Positions 16,283 through 24,840 of a DNA stretch of 56,159 nucleotides are shown here, piece after piece; within the stretch, counting starts at the first letter, position 1; every line of letters starts with the position of its first letter. The stretch is from DATGKR01 sp035294565 (GTDB taxonomy: Bacteria > Actinomycetota > Acidimicrobiia > Acidimicrobiales > Palsa-688). The translations under genes were made by a program, and so were the position numbers. The stretch lies in contig DATGKR010000139.1 in NCBI GenBank assembly GCA_035294565.1, positions 1 to 56,159 of the forward strand. Reading direction: 5' to 3'. Under the pieces are notes generated by a model that was given only the letters and a program-made list of their open reading frames with translations, searched no databases and had not been told where the DNA came from.

Positions 16283-17428
16283 TCAGGCCCCTTTCGCCAT
16301 CTCGACGGCGCGGCGCGCCGCGGCGAGCATGGTGGGCGAGGACACGACCATGTCGGACTCGACGGTTTTCAGGATCTTCCTTCCTTCCTCGGCGTTGGTG
16401 CCGTCCAGACGGATGACCATCGGCGCTTGGATGTCGACCCGCCGCAGAGCCGTGACGATCCCGTTGGCCACCTCCTCGCCCCTGGTTATCCCGCCGAAGA
16501 TGTTGATGAAGATGGACCTCACGCTCTGATCGGAGTTGATCACCTCGAGGGCGTTGGCCATCACCTCGGCGTTGGCCCCTCCGCCGATGTCCAAGAAGTT
16601 GGCCGGCCTGCCGCCGACCTGGTTGACGACGTCGCAGGTGCTCATCGCCAGCCCGGCGCCGTTGGCGATGATCCCGACGAAGCCGTCGAGGCCCACGTAC
16701 TGCAGGCCCTTCGACTTGGCGAGCCGCTCCCGTTCGTCGAGCTCGTCGATGTCGCGGAACTCGTCCCACTCGGGGTGGCGGAAGGCGGCGTTGTCGTCGA
16801 GGGTGACCTTGGCGTCGAGGGCGTGCACCCGCCCGTCGGGGGTGAGGATGAGCGGGTTGATCTCGACCAGGTCGGCGTCGCCCTCGACGTAGCAGCGGTA
16901 CAGCTTCTGGAGGATCTCGGCCGCCCCGGCGCGCGCCTCGGGGTCGAGGCCTGCCTCCTCGACGAGGCGGGCGGCGTCTCCGGCGGTGAACTCCTTCGCC
17001 GGGTCGACGTGCATCCTGGCGATCGCCTCGGGATCCTCGGCGGCGACGGCCTCGATGTCCACGCCGCCCCTGGCGGAGACCATGGCGAGATGCTTCTTGG
17101 CCGCCCTGTCGAGGGTGAAGCTGGCGTAGTACTCCTTGGCGATGTCCGACGCGTGCTCCACCCACAGGCGGCGCACCGTGTGGCCCTTGATGTCCATGCC
17201 GAGGATGGCCTCGGCGTGCCGGCGGACCTCCTCGGCGTCGGCGGCTAGCTTGATCCCCCCCGCCTTGCCCCGGCCGCCGACCTGCACCTGCGCCTTGACG
17301 ACGACCGGGTAGCCCGCCTTCTCCGCCTGGGCGACCGCTTCGTCGACGGTGTCGGCAACGCCGCCGGGCGACACCGGGATGCCGAAGCGGGCGAAGTACT
17401 GCTTTCCCTGGTACTCGAAAAGGTCCAC
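16283..17428 (-). CDS. sucC: Succinate-CoA ligase beta subunit
   Basis: 381 residues from a GTG at 17426-17428 with AGGAGG seven bases upstream. Begins MDLFEYQGKQYFARFGIPV as expected. An ATP-grasp domain occupies about the first 240 residues (VVKAQVQVGGRGKAGGIKL). The C-terminal domain holds NGAGLAMSTCDVVNQVGGRPANFLDIGG and FINIFGGITRGEEVANG. Provides nucleotide binding for the SucCD complex. Thirty bases downstream of the cobalamin-binding gene, so the three probably form one operon. Confidence 0.95.
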   Translation of the reverse strand: MDLFEYQGKQYFARFGIPVSPGGVADTVDEAVAQAEKAGYPVVVKAQVQVGGRGKAGGIKLAADAEEVRRHAEAILGMDIKGHTVRRLWVEHASDIAKEYYASFTLDRAAKKHLAMVSARGGVDIEAVAAEDPEAIARMHVDPAKEFTAGDAARLVEEAGLDPEARAGAAEILQKLYRCYVEGDADLVEINPLILTPDGRVHALDAKVTLDDNAAFRHPEWDEFRDIDELDERERLAKSKGLQYVGLDGFVGIIANGAGLAMSTCDVVNQVGGRPANFLDIGGGANAEVMANALEVINSDQSVRSIFINIFGGITRGEEVANGIVTALRRVDIQAPMVIRLDGTNAEEGRKILKTVESDMVVSSPTMLAAARRAVEMAKGA

Positions 17429-17458
17429 TGACAGCCTCCTGGTCTTCCTGCCCGTCTC

Positions 17459-17875
17459 CTACCCGGCGTGCTGCTGCTCGCGCTCGTCCAGCGCCTGCTC
17501 GAGCCAGCCGGTTATCTGACCCAGCGGCGCCCCGGGCCCGAAGATCTCCGCCACGCCGATCTGCTTCAGCCGGGCCACGTCGGCCTCCGGGATGATCCCG
17601 CCTCCGATGACCAGCACGTCGCCGGCACCGCGCCGCTCCAGCTCCTCCATCACCTTGGGGAAGAGCGTCATGTGGGCCCCGGAGAGGATCGACACTCCGA
17701 CGGCGTCGGCGTCCTCCTGGACCGCCGTTTCGGCGATCTGCTCGGGTGTCTGGTGCAGGCCGGTGTAGATGACCTCGAAGCCGGCTTCGCGAAGCGCCCG
17801 GGCGAGCACTCTGGCGCCGCGGTCGTGGCCGTCGAGCCCCGGCTTGGCCACGACTACCCGGTAACGGCGCCTCAT
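17459..17875 (-). CDS. Stand-alone cobalamin-binding subunit of a methylmalonyl-CoA-mutase-type enzyme
   Basis: 138 residues, exactly the B12-binding module of acyl-CoA mutases. It has the LDGHDRG (DxHxxG) motif whose histidine replaces the lower ligand of cobalamin, then VSILSGAHMTLFPKV and VLVIGGGIIP, and GPGAPLGQI near the end. In single-chain mutases this is the C-terminal domain; here it is a separate protein, as in archaeal and some bacterial split mutases. Lying just upstream of sucC suggests a route from methylmalonyl-CoA to succinyl-CoA to succinate, but the catalytic large subunit is not in the window, so the exact substrate remains open. Confidence 0.85.
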   Translation of the reverse strand: MRRRYRVVVAKPGLDGHDRGARVLARALREAGFEVIYTGLHQTPEQIAETAVQEDADAVGVSILSGAHMTLFPKVMEELERRGAGDVLVIGGGIIPEADVARLKQIGVAEIFGPGAPLGQITGWLEQALDEREQQHAG

Positions 17876-18055
17876 CGGGCCACGATGATCGCAGGTCGGC
17901 CTGCACGCGGGCCAACCGAGGGGTCGCCGCCGGTCACCGGACGGCCGGAGCTATCGGAAAATAGTCCTTTCGGGGTATGCCCCCTTCCGCCATCGGATGG
18001 CACGATTCCCGCCGGAACGTTTCTGCAGACATCAGGGGCGTGGGGGGTTCGAGGC

Positions 18056-20641
18056 ATGCAGGTCGCTCGCGCGAAGAGCCGTCGCCGTTGGGGTTCCCAC
18101 GACCTGTGGCGCGTCGCCGCCCACGCGGGGGACGAGGCGGTGCTCGGCGTGGACAGAGGCGGGCGGGTCGTCGAATGCAACCAGGCGGCCCGGCGCATCT
18201 TCGGCTACCCGGACGACGGGATCGTCGGGGCGAGCTGCAAAGCGCTCTTTCGCGACTGGCGGCAGGTGGACGAGCTGCTGGCGAGGGCCGCCGCCGGCGA
18301 GGTGGTGGAGAGGGCGGAGCTGGAGGCGGTGCGTGCGGACGGGATGGAGGTACCAGTCAGCGTCACGGTCGCCTCCTTCGGCGAGGGTGCGGGACTGTGC
18401 CTGGTCGTGCGGGACCTCACCGAGCGGGTGGCCATCGAAGCGACCCTCTCGGAGAGCTATGCGCTCATGGCCGAGGCGATGCGCATGTCGAAGGTCGGCT
18501 CCTGGGTGTGGGACGTGCAGAGCGACGCCCTGCAGATGTCCGACGAGCTGTACCGCCTCTACCAGCTCGACCCGCTCGTCTTCGACGGGCGCATGGGGAG
18601 CCGCCTCGCGCTCGCCCACCCCGGCGACCGCCCCGAGGTGGAGCACGCCCTTCGAGAGGCCCTGCGGTCGGGAGTGCTCGAGCTCGAGTACCGCGTGGTC
18701 CGGCCCGACGGCAGCGTGGCGTGGGTGCATGAAACGGCGAAGGCGGAGCGTTCGGCCGACGGACGGGTGATCGGGCTGCGGGGCAGCTGTCAGGACATAA
18801 CCGAGAGGCAGCGGGCGGCGGCCGACATCCGCCGCCAGGCGGCGCTCATGGACCTGCTGCGCCGCATGACAGTGGCCGCCAACGAGTCCTCTGAGCTCGC
18901 CGAGGCCCTCCAGCGCTGCACCGCCGACATCCTCCCCCTGGGCTCCTGGCAGCTCGGGCACGCCGTGCTGCTCGGCTCGGACGGCGGAGCCCACCGCCAC
19001 ATCTGGCAGTCCGACGGATCGGACACGGGTGCCGCCTTTCGCGCCGCGGCCGAACGGGACGGCCCGGGCCTGGTGTCGGAGGTGGCGGAGACTGCAGCAC
19101 CCCTCTGGACCGCCGAGATCGACCCGGAGCGCTCGCCGATCGCCCGTTCGGCCTGGGCGACAGGGCTGTGCAGCTGCTTCTCCTTCCCCGTCGTCGTCGA
19201 AGGACGCCTCGTGGCGGCCGTCGAGCTCCTCGGCTCGGAACGGCTCGACCCCGACCGCCAGCTCATCGACACCGTCCTGCACGGCGCGATCCAGCTGGGA
19301 CGGCTCGTCGAGCGGGAGTGGTCCCGCCACGCCATCGCCCACCAGGCGATGCACGACGCCCTCACCGGCCTGCCGAACCGCAGCCTGTTCCTCGACCGGC
19401 TCGGCCACTCCCTGCCGGGGGTCGAACCGGGCGGGCCCGGCCTGGCGGTCATGCTCGTCGACCTCGACGACTTCAAGCTGGTGAACGACAGCCTCGGCCA
19501 CGACGTCGGGGACCGGCTGCTGGTCGCCGTCGCCCACCGTCTCGAGGAGGTGCTCGCCCCGGGGGACACCGCCGCCCGTCTCGGCGGCGACGAGTTCGCC
19601 GTCCTCTGCGAACGCCTCGACGACGAGGAAGCCGTCGGCGAGATCGCCAACCGAATGCTCGAGGCGGTGTCGCGGCCGCTCGACCTGAACGGCGAGAGCA
19701 CCGTCGTCACCGCCAGCATCGGCGTCGCCATGGCGACCGGGCCGGACTGCCGGCCCGAGGACCTGGTGCGGGATGCAGACGCGGCGATGTACCGCGCCAA
19801 GGAGGCTGGCAGGGCACGCTTCCACGTCTTCGACCCCGAACTCCACGAGCGGGCCGGCCGCAAGCTGACGATCGCCAACGAGCTCCGTCGGGCGCTGGCC
19901 AACGGCGAGCTTCGCGTCGAGTACCAGCCGCAGTTCCGCCTGGACAACGGCGAGCTGTGCGGCGTGGAAGCCCTCGCCCGCTGGGAGAACCCGCTGCGGG
20001 GGCGGCTCTGCCCCGCGGAGTGGATCCCCGTCGCCGAGGACACCGGCCTCATCGTCGCTATCGGCGAGTGGATCCTGACCGAGGCCTGCCGCCAGGCCGC
20101 CCGGTGGCTGGCCGCCGAACCGCGCCTGAAGATCTGCGTGAACGTTTCCGCCGTCCAGCTGCGCCGGGCGGAGCTGGTCGACACGGTCACCGCCGCCCTG
20201 CGAGAGACCGGGATGGCAGCCCCGAACCTCTGCCTGGAGATAACCGAGTCGGTGCTGATGAGCGACCCGGCCTCCTACCTGGAAGGGCTCCTCGGTCTGA
20301 AGCTTCTCGGGGTCTCCTTGGCGGTCGACGACTTCGGCACCGGCTACTCCTCGCTCGCCTACCTGAAACGCCTGCCGGTCGACCTGATCAAGATCGACAA
20401 GGCGTTCGTCGACGGCCTCGGCTCTCTCGACGGGCGCGACCGGTCGATAGTCGAGGCGGTCGTGCGAATGGCCCAGGCCCTTGGGATCGAGTCGGTCGCC
20501 GAGGGGGTCGAGACCCCGGAACAGGCGAGGGTGCTGTCAGAGGTCGGCTGCCACGCCGCACAGGGCTTCTTGTTCATGGCGCCCCAGCGGGCGGCCGCGG
20601 TCAGCCGCCTGGTCGCCGCCGCCGGCCGGGTGTCTTGCTGA
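18056..20641 (+). CDS. PAS-PAS-GAF-GGDEF-EAL cyclic-di-GMP signalling protein
   Basis: 861 residues, no membrane helix. Order: PAS (about 15-125), a second PAS of the PAS_3 type (about 140-250, WVWDVQSDALQMSDELYRLY), a GAF-like region (about 265-425), GGDEF and EAL. The cyclase motif GGDEF is intact at 510-514 (RLGGDEF). The I-site arginine expected before it is replaced (LAPGDTAARLGG), so product inhibition may be absent. The phosphodiesterase domain has EAL at 638-640 and DDFGTGYSSL at 758-767, both intact. It could make or degrade c-di-GMP; the net direction cannot be read from sequence. Start: ATG at 18056; the open frame extends upstream but without family-like sequence. Confidence 0.88.
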   Translation: MQVARAKSRRRWGSHDLWRVAAHAGDEAVLGVDRGGRVVECNQAARRIFGYPDDGIVGASCKALFRDWRQVDELLARAAAGEVVERAELEAVRADGMEVPVSVTVASFGEGAGLCLVVRDLTERVAIEATLSESYALMAEAMRMSKVGSWVWDVQSDALQMSDELYRLYQLDPLVFDGRMGSRLALAHPGDRPEVEHALREALRSGVLELEYRVVRPDGSVAWVHETAKAERSADGRVIGLRGSCQDITERQRAAADIRRQAALMDLLRRMTVAANESSELAEALQRCTADILPLGSWQLGHAVLLGSDGGAHRHIWQSDGSDTGAAFRAAAERDGPGLVSEVAETAAPLWTAEIDPERSPIARSAWATGLCSCFSFPVVVEGRLVAAVELLGSERLDPDRQLIDTVLHGAIQLGRLVEREWSRHAIAHQAMHDALTGLPNRSLFLDRLGHSLPGVEPGGPGLAVMLVDLDDFKLVNDSLGHDVGDRLLVAVAHRLEEVLAPGDTAARLGGDEFAVLCERLDDEEAVGEIANRMLEAVSRPLDLNGESTVVTASIGVAMATGPDCRPEDLVRDADAAMYRAKEAGRARFHVFDPELHERAGRKLTIANELRRALANGELRVEYQPQFRLDNGELCGVEALARWENPLRGRLCPAEWIPVAEDTGLIVAIGEWILTEACRQAARWLAAEPRLKICVNVSAVQLRRAELVDTVTAALRETGMAAPNLCLEITESVLMSDPASYLEGLLGLKLLGVSLAVDDFGTGYSSLAYLKRLPVDLIKIDKAFVDGLGSLDGRDRSIVEAVVRMAQALGIESVAEGVETPEQARVLSEVGCHAAQGFLFMAPQRAAAVSRLVAAAGRVSC

Positions 20642-20681
20642 CGGCCCGGTCCAGCCCCGGCGGGGTGCTAAGCATTGACCG

Positions 20682-21197
20682 ATGGCCGGCCGACACCGCT
20701 TCGTCGTGGACCCGGCGACGTCGGGTGTCGTCGTCGAGGCCCGGTCGAACATGGGACCGGTCTCCTTCGCCACCAGGGACATCCGTGGGTGGCTCGAGGC
20801 GGCGGTGTCGGAAGGGTGGATCGCCCTCGACCCGGCGCCTTCCGCCGAGCTCGAGCTGGACCTGCGGACCCTCCGTTCGGGCAACCCTCTCTATGACGCC
20901 GAGCTGGCGCAGCGCCTCGACGTGCGCCGCCATCCCGAGGCTCGCATCAGCTTGGAGGCGGCGCGGCGGCTCGACGGCCGATACCGGGTGGCCGGTTCGG
21001 TGAGCCTCCACGGCGAGACCCGCACCCTGGAGGGGTCGGTCTCCGCCGAGGGCGATGCCGGAGGCGGCTGGCGGGTGACCGGCGAGCAGGTCTTCGACAT
21101 CCGCGACTTCGGGATCTCGGCTCCGTCGGTGCTGATGCTGAGGATCTTCCCCGACGTCAAGGTCCATCTGGTCCTGCAGCTGGCGGCGGAGGACTGA
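20682..21197 (+). CDS. YceI-like domain protein
   Basis: 171 residues. The chain has the YceI/lipocalin-like pattern: RFVVDPATSGVVVEARSNMGPVSFATRDIRGWLEA at the start with acidic and small residues, ELDLRTLRSGNPLYDAELAQRLDVRRHPEA in the middle (the usual position for the line about substances at a fixed distance), and a beta-rich end. YceI proteins bind isoprenoid-like lipids in a barrel. There is no signal peptide, unlike E. coli YceI, which suggests a cytoplasmic form. Starts 40 bases after the c-di-GMP gene and 6 bases before the next small gene. Confidence 0.65.
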   Translation: MAGRHRFVVDPATSGVVVEARSNMGPVSFATRDIRGWLEAAVSEGWIALDPAPSAELELDLRTLRSGNPLYDAELAQRLDVRRHPEARISLEAARRLDGRYRVAGSVSLHGETRTLEGSVSAEGDAGGGWRVTGEQVFDIRDFGISAPSVLMLRIFPDVKVHLVLQLAAED

Positions 21198-21203
21198 GGC
21201 GCC

Positions 21204-21470
21204 TTGGAGCTGCTGCTGGCGTTCGCCATCGGCTGGGCGGTCGGCGCCAAAGGCGGCGAGCAGGGCTTCCGCGAGGTGGTCGAAGCCGCGCGGGAGCTGC
21301 GCCGATCGGAGGAGTTCGCCGCCCTCGTCGACGCCTTCCGTCGCCATCTCGCCGGCACCTTGAAGGCCCTAGCCGAGGCCCTCGGGGACTCGTCGAGGCC
21401 GCTCACCCCCGAGGCCGTCCTGGAGCGCCTCGCCGGGCGGGGAGGCGACGGCGCAAGCCCCTCGTCCTGA
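21204..21470 (+). CDS. Small hypothetical protein with short hydrophobic N-terminus
   Basis: 88 residues from a TTG at 21204. The first 16 residues (ELLLAFAIGWAVGAKGG) are a short hydrophobic, glycine-containing helix; the rest is a charged amphipathic helix (FREVVEAARELRRSEEFAALVDAFRRHLAG) and a Gly/Ser tail. Six bases after the YceI-like gene, suggesting co-transcription. Could be peripherally membrane-bound. No family recognised, and TTG as start is chosen only because it is the first possible codon. Confidence 0.45.
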   Translation: MELLLAFAIGWAVGAKGGEQGFREVVEAARELRRSEEFAALVDAFRRHLAGTLKALAEALGDSSRPLTPEAVLERLAGRGGDGASPSS

Positions 21471-21519
21471 CGGCTCGGCCCTCCAGTCCTCTCGGCTCAC
21501 ACGCCCTCGTGGAGACGGT

Positions 21520-21621
21520 TCACATCCCTCTCGCCCTGATGTAACGGGCGAGGTCGGGAAGGGAGCGCACGGCCACCCAGGCGACGCCGACGATCACCGT
21601 GAAACGCACGACCCGGTACAC
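21520..21621 (-). CDS. 33-codon hydrophobic ORF directly downstream of pcrA
   Basis: A GTG begins one base after the pcrA stop (TGA-C-GTG) and reads 33 residues: a basic start VYRVVRF, a hydrophobic helix TVIVGVAWVAV, then RSLPDLARYIRARGM and a stop. A single membrane helix followed by a Leu-Pro-Asp...Arg-Tyr-Ile-Arg end is the layout of a class of tiny actinobacterial membrane proteins that I believe is catalogued as a small DUF family; I cannot confirm the family number. The tight linkage to pcrA supports translation. Confidence 0.45.
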   Translation of the reverse strand: MYRVVRFTVIVGVAWVAVRSLPDLARYIRARGM

Positions 21622-21622
21622 G

Positions 21623-23833
21623 TCAAGCCCTCTTCAGGGGGGCGAGCGACAGCGCCAGGTGCTTCTCGCCCACCGACGGGAAACGCACCCGCGCCTCGGC
21701 CCGCTCCCCCTCACCGCAAACCTCGAGCACCACGCCCTCCCCCCATTTGGCGTGCACGACCGACTCCCCCGCCCGCAACCCCAACTGTTCCGCCCCGGAG
21801 CCGTGCACCGGCCCCCTCCTCGCCTGACGCAGCGACGCCTCGACGATGCGCTCCCTGGCCGACAGGTCCGAGCGGCGCGACCGGACGGACGCCCCACCTA
21901 CCGGCGCGGTCAGCGCCTCTGGTATCTCGTCGAGGAAACGGCTCGGCAGGTTGTACTGGGTCTGGCCCCAGAGCTGCCTGCACCAGGCGCTCGAAAGGTA
22001 CAGCCTCTCCCGCGCCCTGGTGATGCCCACGTAGGCGAGGCGCCGCTCCTCCTCCATCTCGTGCGGCTCGCCGAGGGAGCGCGAGTGGGGGAACACGCCT
22101 TCCTCCATCCCGACGATGAACACGACGGGGAACTCGAGGCCTTTCGCCGTGTGCAAGGTCATGAGGGTCACCTTCGACTCGTCGTCCTCGAGCTCGTCGG
22201 CGTCGGCCACCAGGCTGACCTCCTCCAGGAACTGCTCCAGCGTCTCGGCCTGGCGGGCGGCGCCGAGCAGCTCCTCGACGTTCTCGATCCTCCCCACCGA
22301 CTCAAGGGAGCCTTCCGCTGCCAGCTCATCGAGGTAGCGGGTGGCGTGGATCACCCGCTCCAGCAGCTCCCCCGGCCCGCTTTCCTCCCGGAGGGCTCTC
22401 AGCTCTGCGAGCAGGGCGCTGAGGGAGCCCAGACCGGCCAGCGCCTTGCCGGTCACCCCGGCGGCGGCGGCATGCTCGACGGCCGCGCCGAAGCTGGTGC
22501 CGTGCTGCTTCGCCCAGCGGTCGAGACGTTCAACCGTGGTGGGCCCCACGCCCCGCTTGGGCACGTTGGCGATCCGCTTGAGGGCGACCTCGTCCTCGGG
22601 GTTGGCGATCGCCTGGAGGTAGGCGAGCATGTCCTTCACCTCCCGCCTCTCGTAGAAGCGGGTGCCGCCCACCACCTGGTAGGGGATGTCGAGACGGACC
22701 AGCGCCTCTTCCACCGCGCGGCTCTGGGCGTTGGTCCGGTAGAAGACGGCGACGTCGCCGAAGCGGTGCCCGCGGCGCCGCAACGCGGAGACCTCGGCGG
22801 CCACCCAGGCCGCCTCGTCGTGCTCGTCCTCGGCGTGGTAGCGCACGATCGGCTCGCCGCCCGCCTTGTCGGTCCAAAGTTCCTTCGGTTTGCGTAAAGC
22901 GTTGTTGGATATGACCGCGTTGGCGGCGTCGAGGACCACCTGGGTGGAGCGGTAGTTCTGGTCGAGCACGACGACAGCGGCGTCGGGGAACGCCTCCTCG
23001 AACTGCAAAATGTTGCGGATGTCGGCTCCCCGCCACCCGTAGACCGACTGGTCGCTGTCACCGACGACGGTCACCTGGCGATGCCCTCCGGCGAGGAGCA
23101 GGACCAGCGTGTTCTGCGCCCGGTTGGTGTCCTGGTACTCGTCTACCAGCACGTGGCGAAAACGCCGGCGGTAGTGCTCGAGGACATCGGGGCACGCCTG
23201 CAGCAGGTTGACGGTGACCAGCAGGAGGTCGTCGAAGTCCATGGCGTTGGCCGCGACGAGCCGGGACTGGTACTCGCGGTAGACCTCCCCGGCGCGCCGC
23301 TCGACGACGGTGCGGGCCTGGCGGGCGAACGTCTCGAAGTCGACCAGCTCGTTCTTGGCCGCCGAGATGTAGCCGTGGAGGACCCGCGGCGGGAACTTCT
23401 TGGCGTCGAGCCCCAGGTCGCGGACCACGTAGCCCACCAGCCTCGTCGCGTCCGCCTGGTCGTAGATGCTGAAGTTCGGCTTGTACCCGAGCGCCGGCGC
23501 GTCGCGGCGGAGGATGCGCGCGCACGCCGAGTGGAACGTCGAGACCCACATCCGCTCGGCGACCGGCCCGACGAGGCCGGCGAGGCGGCCTCGCATCTCT
23601 CCGGCCGCCTTGTTGGTGAAGGTGATGGCGAGCACCTCGAAAGGTGAAAGCCCCTTCTCGGCGATCAGCCACGCCGCCCGGTGCGTGAGCACCCTCGTCT
23701 TGCCGGAGCCGGCGCCGGCGACGACCAGCAGGGGACCCCCGGGATGGGTGACGGCCGCCATCTGCGCCGGGTTGAGGCCGGCGAGCGGGTCGGCTCGAAG
23801 GGCGGCGGGCGGCGGCGGGAAGTCCGTCTGCAT
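21623..23833 (-). CDS. pcrA: ATP-dependent DNA helicase, UvrD/PcrA type
   Basis: 736 residues, the normal PcrA length. All superfamily 1A motifs are seen: Q-motif LNPAQMAAV at about 20-28, Walker A AGAGSGKT at about 39-46, ITFTNKAAGEM (Ia), VDEYQDTN (II), VVGDSDQSVYGWRGA (III), DQNYRST (IV), LMTLHTAKGLEFPVVF (V) and YVGITRARERLYL (VI). The C-terminus contains a Tudor-like segment (GESVVHAKWGEGVVLEV) that in PcrA binds RNA polymerase. It unwinds DNA 3'-5' in nucleotide excision repair and replication-transcription conflicts. ATG at 23833. Confidence 0.95.
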   Translation of the reverse strand: MQTDFPPPPAALRADPLAGLNPAQMAAVTHPGGPLLVVAGAGSGKTRVLTHRAAWLIAEKGLSPFEVLAITFTNKAAGEMRGRLAGLVGPVAERMWVSTFHSACARILRRDAPALGYKPNFSIYDQADATRLVGYVVRDLGLDAKKFPPRVLHGYISAAKNELVDFETFARQARTVVERRAGEVYREYQSRLVAANAMDFDDLLLVTVNLLQACPDVLEHYRRRFRHVLVDEYQDTNRAQNTLVLLLAGGHRQVTVVGDSDQSVYGWRGADIRNILQFEEAFPDAAVVVLDQNYRSTQVVLDAANAVISNNALRKPKELWTDKAGGEPIVRYHAEDEHDEAAWVAAEVSALRRRGHRFGDVAVFYRTNAQSRAVEEALVRLDIPYQVVGGTRFYERREVKDMLAYLQAIANPEDEVALKRIANVPKRGVGPTTVERLDRWAKQHGTSFGAAVEHAAAAGVTGKALAGLGSLSALLAELRALREESGPGELLERVIHATRYLDELAAEGSLESVGRIENVEELLGAARQAETLEQFLEEVSLVADADELEDDESKVTLMTLHTAKGLEFPVVFIVGMEEGVFPHSRSLGEPHEMEEERRLAYVGITRARERLYLSSAWCRQLWGQTQYNLPSRFLDEIPEALTAPVGGASVRSRRSDLSARERIVEASLRQARRGPVHGSGAEQLGLRAGESVVHAKWGEGVVLEVCGEGERAEARVRFPSVGEKHLALSLAPLKRA

Positions 23834-23916
23834 TGGCCCGACCCACGCTACCGGAGGCCTGGGACCGCGGCGGTGATGGCCGGTAGTCTCGACGCCGACC
23901 GAGAGGAGGAGCAGCG

Positions 23917-24834
23917 ATGACCGGAATTTGTGAGGGCCGGGTCGTTGTCGTGACCGGCGCCGGGCGGGGCATCGGGCGCGAGCACGCTCTGGAGTTCGCC
24001 CGCCAGGGCGCCAGGGTCGTGGTCAACGACCTGGGGTCCGACGTGGACGGGACGGGCAGCTCGACCGGCCCTGCCGGGCAGGTGGTGGACGAGATCCGGG
24101 CCATGGGCGGCGAGGCGATCGCCAACGGGGACGACGTCTCGGACATGGACGGTGCCGCCCGGATGATCCGAGCGGCCCTGGACACCTTCGGTGGCCTCGA
24201 CACCCTCGTGAACAACGCCGGCATCCTCCGCGACCGCATGCTGGTCAACATGACCGCCGAGGAGTGGGACGCGGTCATCCGTGTCCACCTGCGGGGCACC
24301 TTCGCCCCCACCCGGGCGGCGGCCGCCTACTGGCGGGAGCGTTCCAAAGCAGGCGACCCCGTCGACGCCCGGGTGGTCAACACCACCTCCCCGTCGGGCA
24401 TCTACGGCAACGTCGGCCAGACCAACTACGGGGCGGCCAAGGCGGGCATAGCCGCCTTCACGATCATCGCGGCGATGGAGCTGGAGCGCTACGGGGTGAC
24501 GGTCAACGCCATCGCCCCTGCCGCCCTGACGCGGATGACGGAGAACCTCGGGATGGGCCGCAGGGCCGCAGAGGCCGCGGAGGGGGCCTGGAACCCGCTC
24601 ACGCCCGACAACATCGCCCCGATCGTCGTGTGGCTGGGCAGCAGCGAGTCGAGGGGCGTTACCGGTCGAGTGTTCAACGTCAGAGGCGGCCACCTGAGCG
24701 TCGCCGAGGGATGGGTGGAGGGGCCGGCGGTGGACAAGGAGGGACGCTGGGATCCCGCCGAGCTCACCGAGGTGGTGCCTGATCTGGTGGCCAAGGCGGC
24801 GCCCAACGCCGACATGTCCGGCCGGAGGAGCTAG
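23917..24834 (+). CDS. Short-chain dehydrogenase, MFE-2-like 3-hydroxyacyl-CoA dehydrogenase
   Basis: 305 residues. The NAD(P) motif is VTGAGRGIGREHALEFA at about 11-27, with NNAGILRD and the catalytic YxxxK as NYGAAKAG. Catalytic Ser lies in TTSPSGIYGN. The segment VVVNDLGSDVDGTGSS with VVDEIRAMGGEAIAN is typical of the dehydrogenase module of peroxisomal-type multifunctional enzyme 2 and its bacterial relatives that act on hydroxyacyl-CoA esters. A FabG-like role cannot be excluded. GAGGAG precedes the ATG by 6-7 bases. Convergent with guaA, six bases apart. Confidence 0.82.
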   Translation: MTGICEGRVVVVTGAGRGIGREHALEFARQGARVVVNDLGSDVDGTGSSTGPAGQVVDEIRAMGGEAIANGDDVSDMDGAARMIRAALDTFGGLDTLVNNAGILRDRMLVNMTAEEWDAVIRVHLRGTFAPTRAAAAYWRERSKAGDPVDARVVNTTSPSGIYGNVGQTNYGAAKAGIAAFTIIAAMELERYGVTVNAIAPAALTRMTENLGMGRRAAEAAEGAWNPLTPDNIAPIVVWLGSSESRGVTGRVFNVRGGHLSVAEGWVEGPAVDKEGRWDPAELTEVVPDLVAKAAPNADMSGRRS

Positions 24835-24840
24835 GGCCGC

